Source: an uncultured Acidimicrobiaceae bacterium
GTDB lineage: Bacteria; Actinomycetota; Acidimicrobiia; Acidimicrobiales; Microtrichaceae
Reading direction: 5' to 3'
Assembly: GCA_937868025.1 (NCBI GenBank)
Contig: CALMLJ010000363.1
Coordinates: 1-5,583 of the forward strand
Length of the DNA: 5,583 nucleotides
Of the stretch, positions 5,452 through 5,583 are shown in pieces; the stretch's first letter is position 1; every line of letters begins with the position of its first letter. The translations under genes were made by a program, and so were the position numbers. The notes beneath the pieces were generated by a model. It was not told the origin of the DNA and did not search any database. It saw only the letters and a list, made by a program, of their open reading frames with translations.

Positions 5452-5583
5452 GTGTCGACGGGTCGTCCTCGACGGGTCCGGTTGTTCGTGGTGCTGCTCC
5501 TCGCCGCGATAGCGGCCTCCACACTCGTGTGGGGTGCGTTCGGCACCGGTGCCGACAGCGACGCCCAGCTGGCGCAGCGCGAG
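5452..5583 (+). CDS. N-terminus of a secreted or membrane-anchored protein (3' truncated by window)
   Basis: Forty-four codons, open to the window edge, begin at GTG 5452. The protein starts with a basic stretch (STGRPRRVR, residues 2-10), followed by a hydrophobic core (LFVVLLLAAIAASTLVWGAF, 11-30). It then turns polar (GTGADSDAQLAQRE). This is the layout of a signal peptide or single N-terminal membrane anchor. There is no twin-arginine motif and no clear lipobox Cys. GGGA at 5443-5446 is a modest ribosome site 5 bases upstream. The frame is open further upstream but only weak TTG/CTG starts are available there. The gene lies after the terminator hairpins and so is probably its own transcription unit. 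The family cannot be named from this fragment. Confidence 0.6.
   Translation, partial: MSTGRPRRVRLFVVLLLAAIAASTLVWGAFGTGADSDAQLAQRE

Noticed and set aside
1..5583. CRISPR array, tRNA/rRNA genes, insertion sequence or phage features
   Set aside because: No regularly spaced repeats, no cloverleaf or rRNA-like stretches, and no transposase or integrase motifs were seen on either strand.

Overview
The window is dense, high-GC DNA. Every supported gene lies on the + strand, with gaps of a few bases inside operons and G/C-rich third codon positions. The content is a mycofactocin biosynthesis tail followed by an actinobacterial sterol side-chain cassette. This points to a high-GC actinobacterium, plausibly of the mycobacterium/rhodococcus type or an acidimicrobial lineage. 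Gene content cannot separate these.

Layout: (1) 1-498 is the 3' part of a short-chain dehydrogenase/reductase, most likely of the mycofactocin-associated type. It is followed 4 bases later by (2) 503-1897, the mycofactocin glycosyltransferase MftF. (3) 1898-1990 is a short promoter region. A near-perfect KstR-type palindrome (TAGAATCTGTTCTA, 1909-1922) lies between plausible -35 and -10 elements. (4) 1991-5276 is a compact four-gene operon: two DUF35/OB-fold proteins (1991-2449 and 2454-3029), then two SCP2-type thiolase-like proteins (3029-4105 and 4107-5276). Gene order, lengths and motifs resemble the Rv3521-Rv3522(ltp4)-Rv3523(ltp3) block of M. tuberculosis (recalled, not searched). In Rhodococcus, Ltp3 and Ltp4 are needed to degrade C24-branched sterol side chains. 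(5) 5277-5377 holds two consecutive hairpins, read as the operon's terminator. (6) 5452 to the window end is the start of a new gene with an N-terminal hydrophobic segment.

How the genes may work together: the two thiolase-like proteins lack the thiolase catalytic Cys/His set. The two DUF35 proteins lack the four zinc-ribbon cysteines, although in the second the ribbon spacing is preserved. By analogy with the Ltp2-DUF35 retro-aldolase of cholesterol catabolism, I infer a hetero-oligomeric acyl-CoA aldolase (C-C lyase) rather than a CoA-dependent thiolase. KstR-like repression would fit induction by sterol acyl-CoA intermediates. The upstream mycofactocin genes make a redox cofactor for nicotinoprotein alcohol dehydrogenases and have their own transcription. 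Adjacency to the sterol operon may be incidental or functional.
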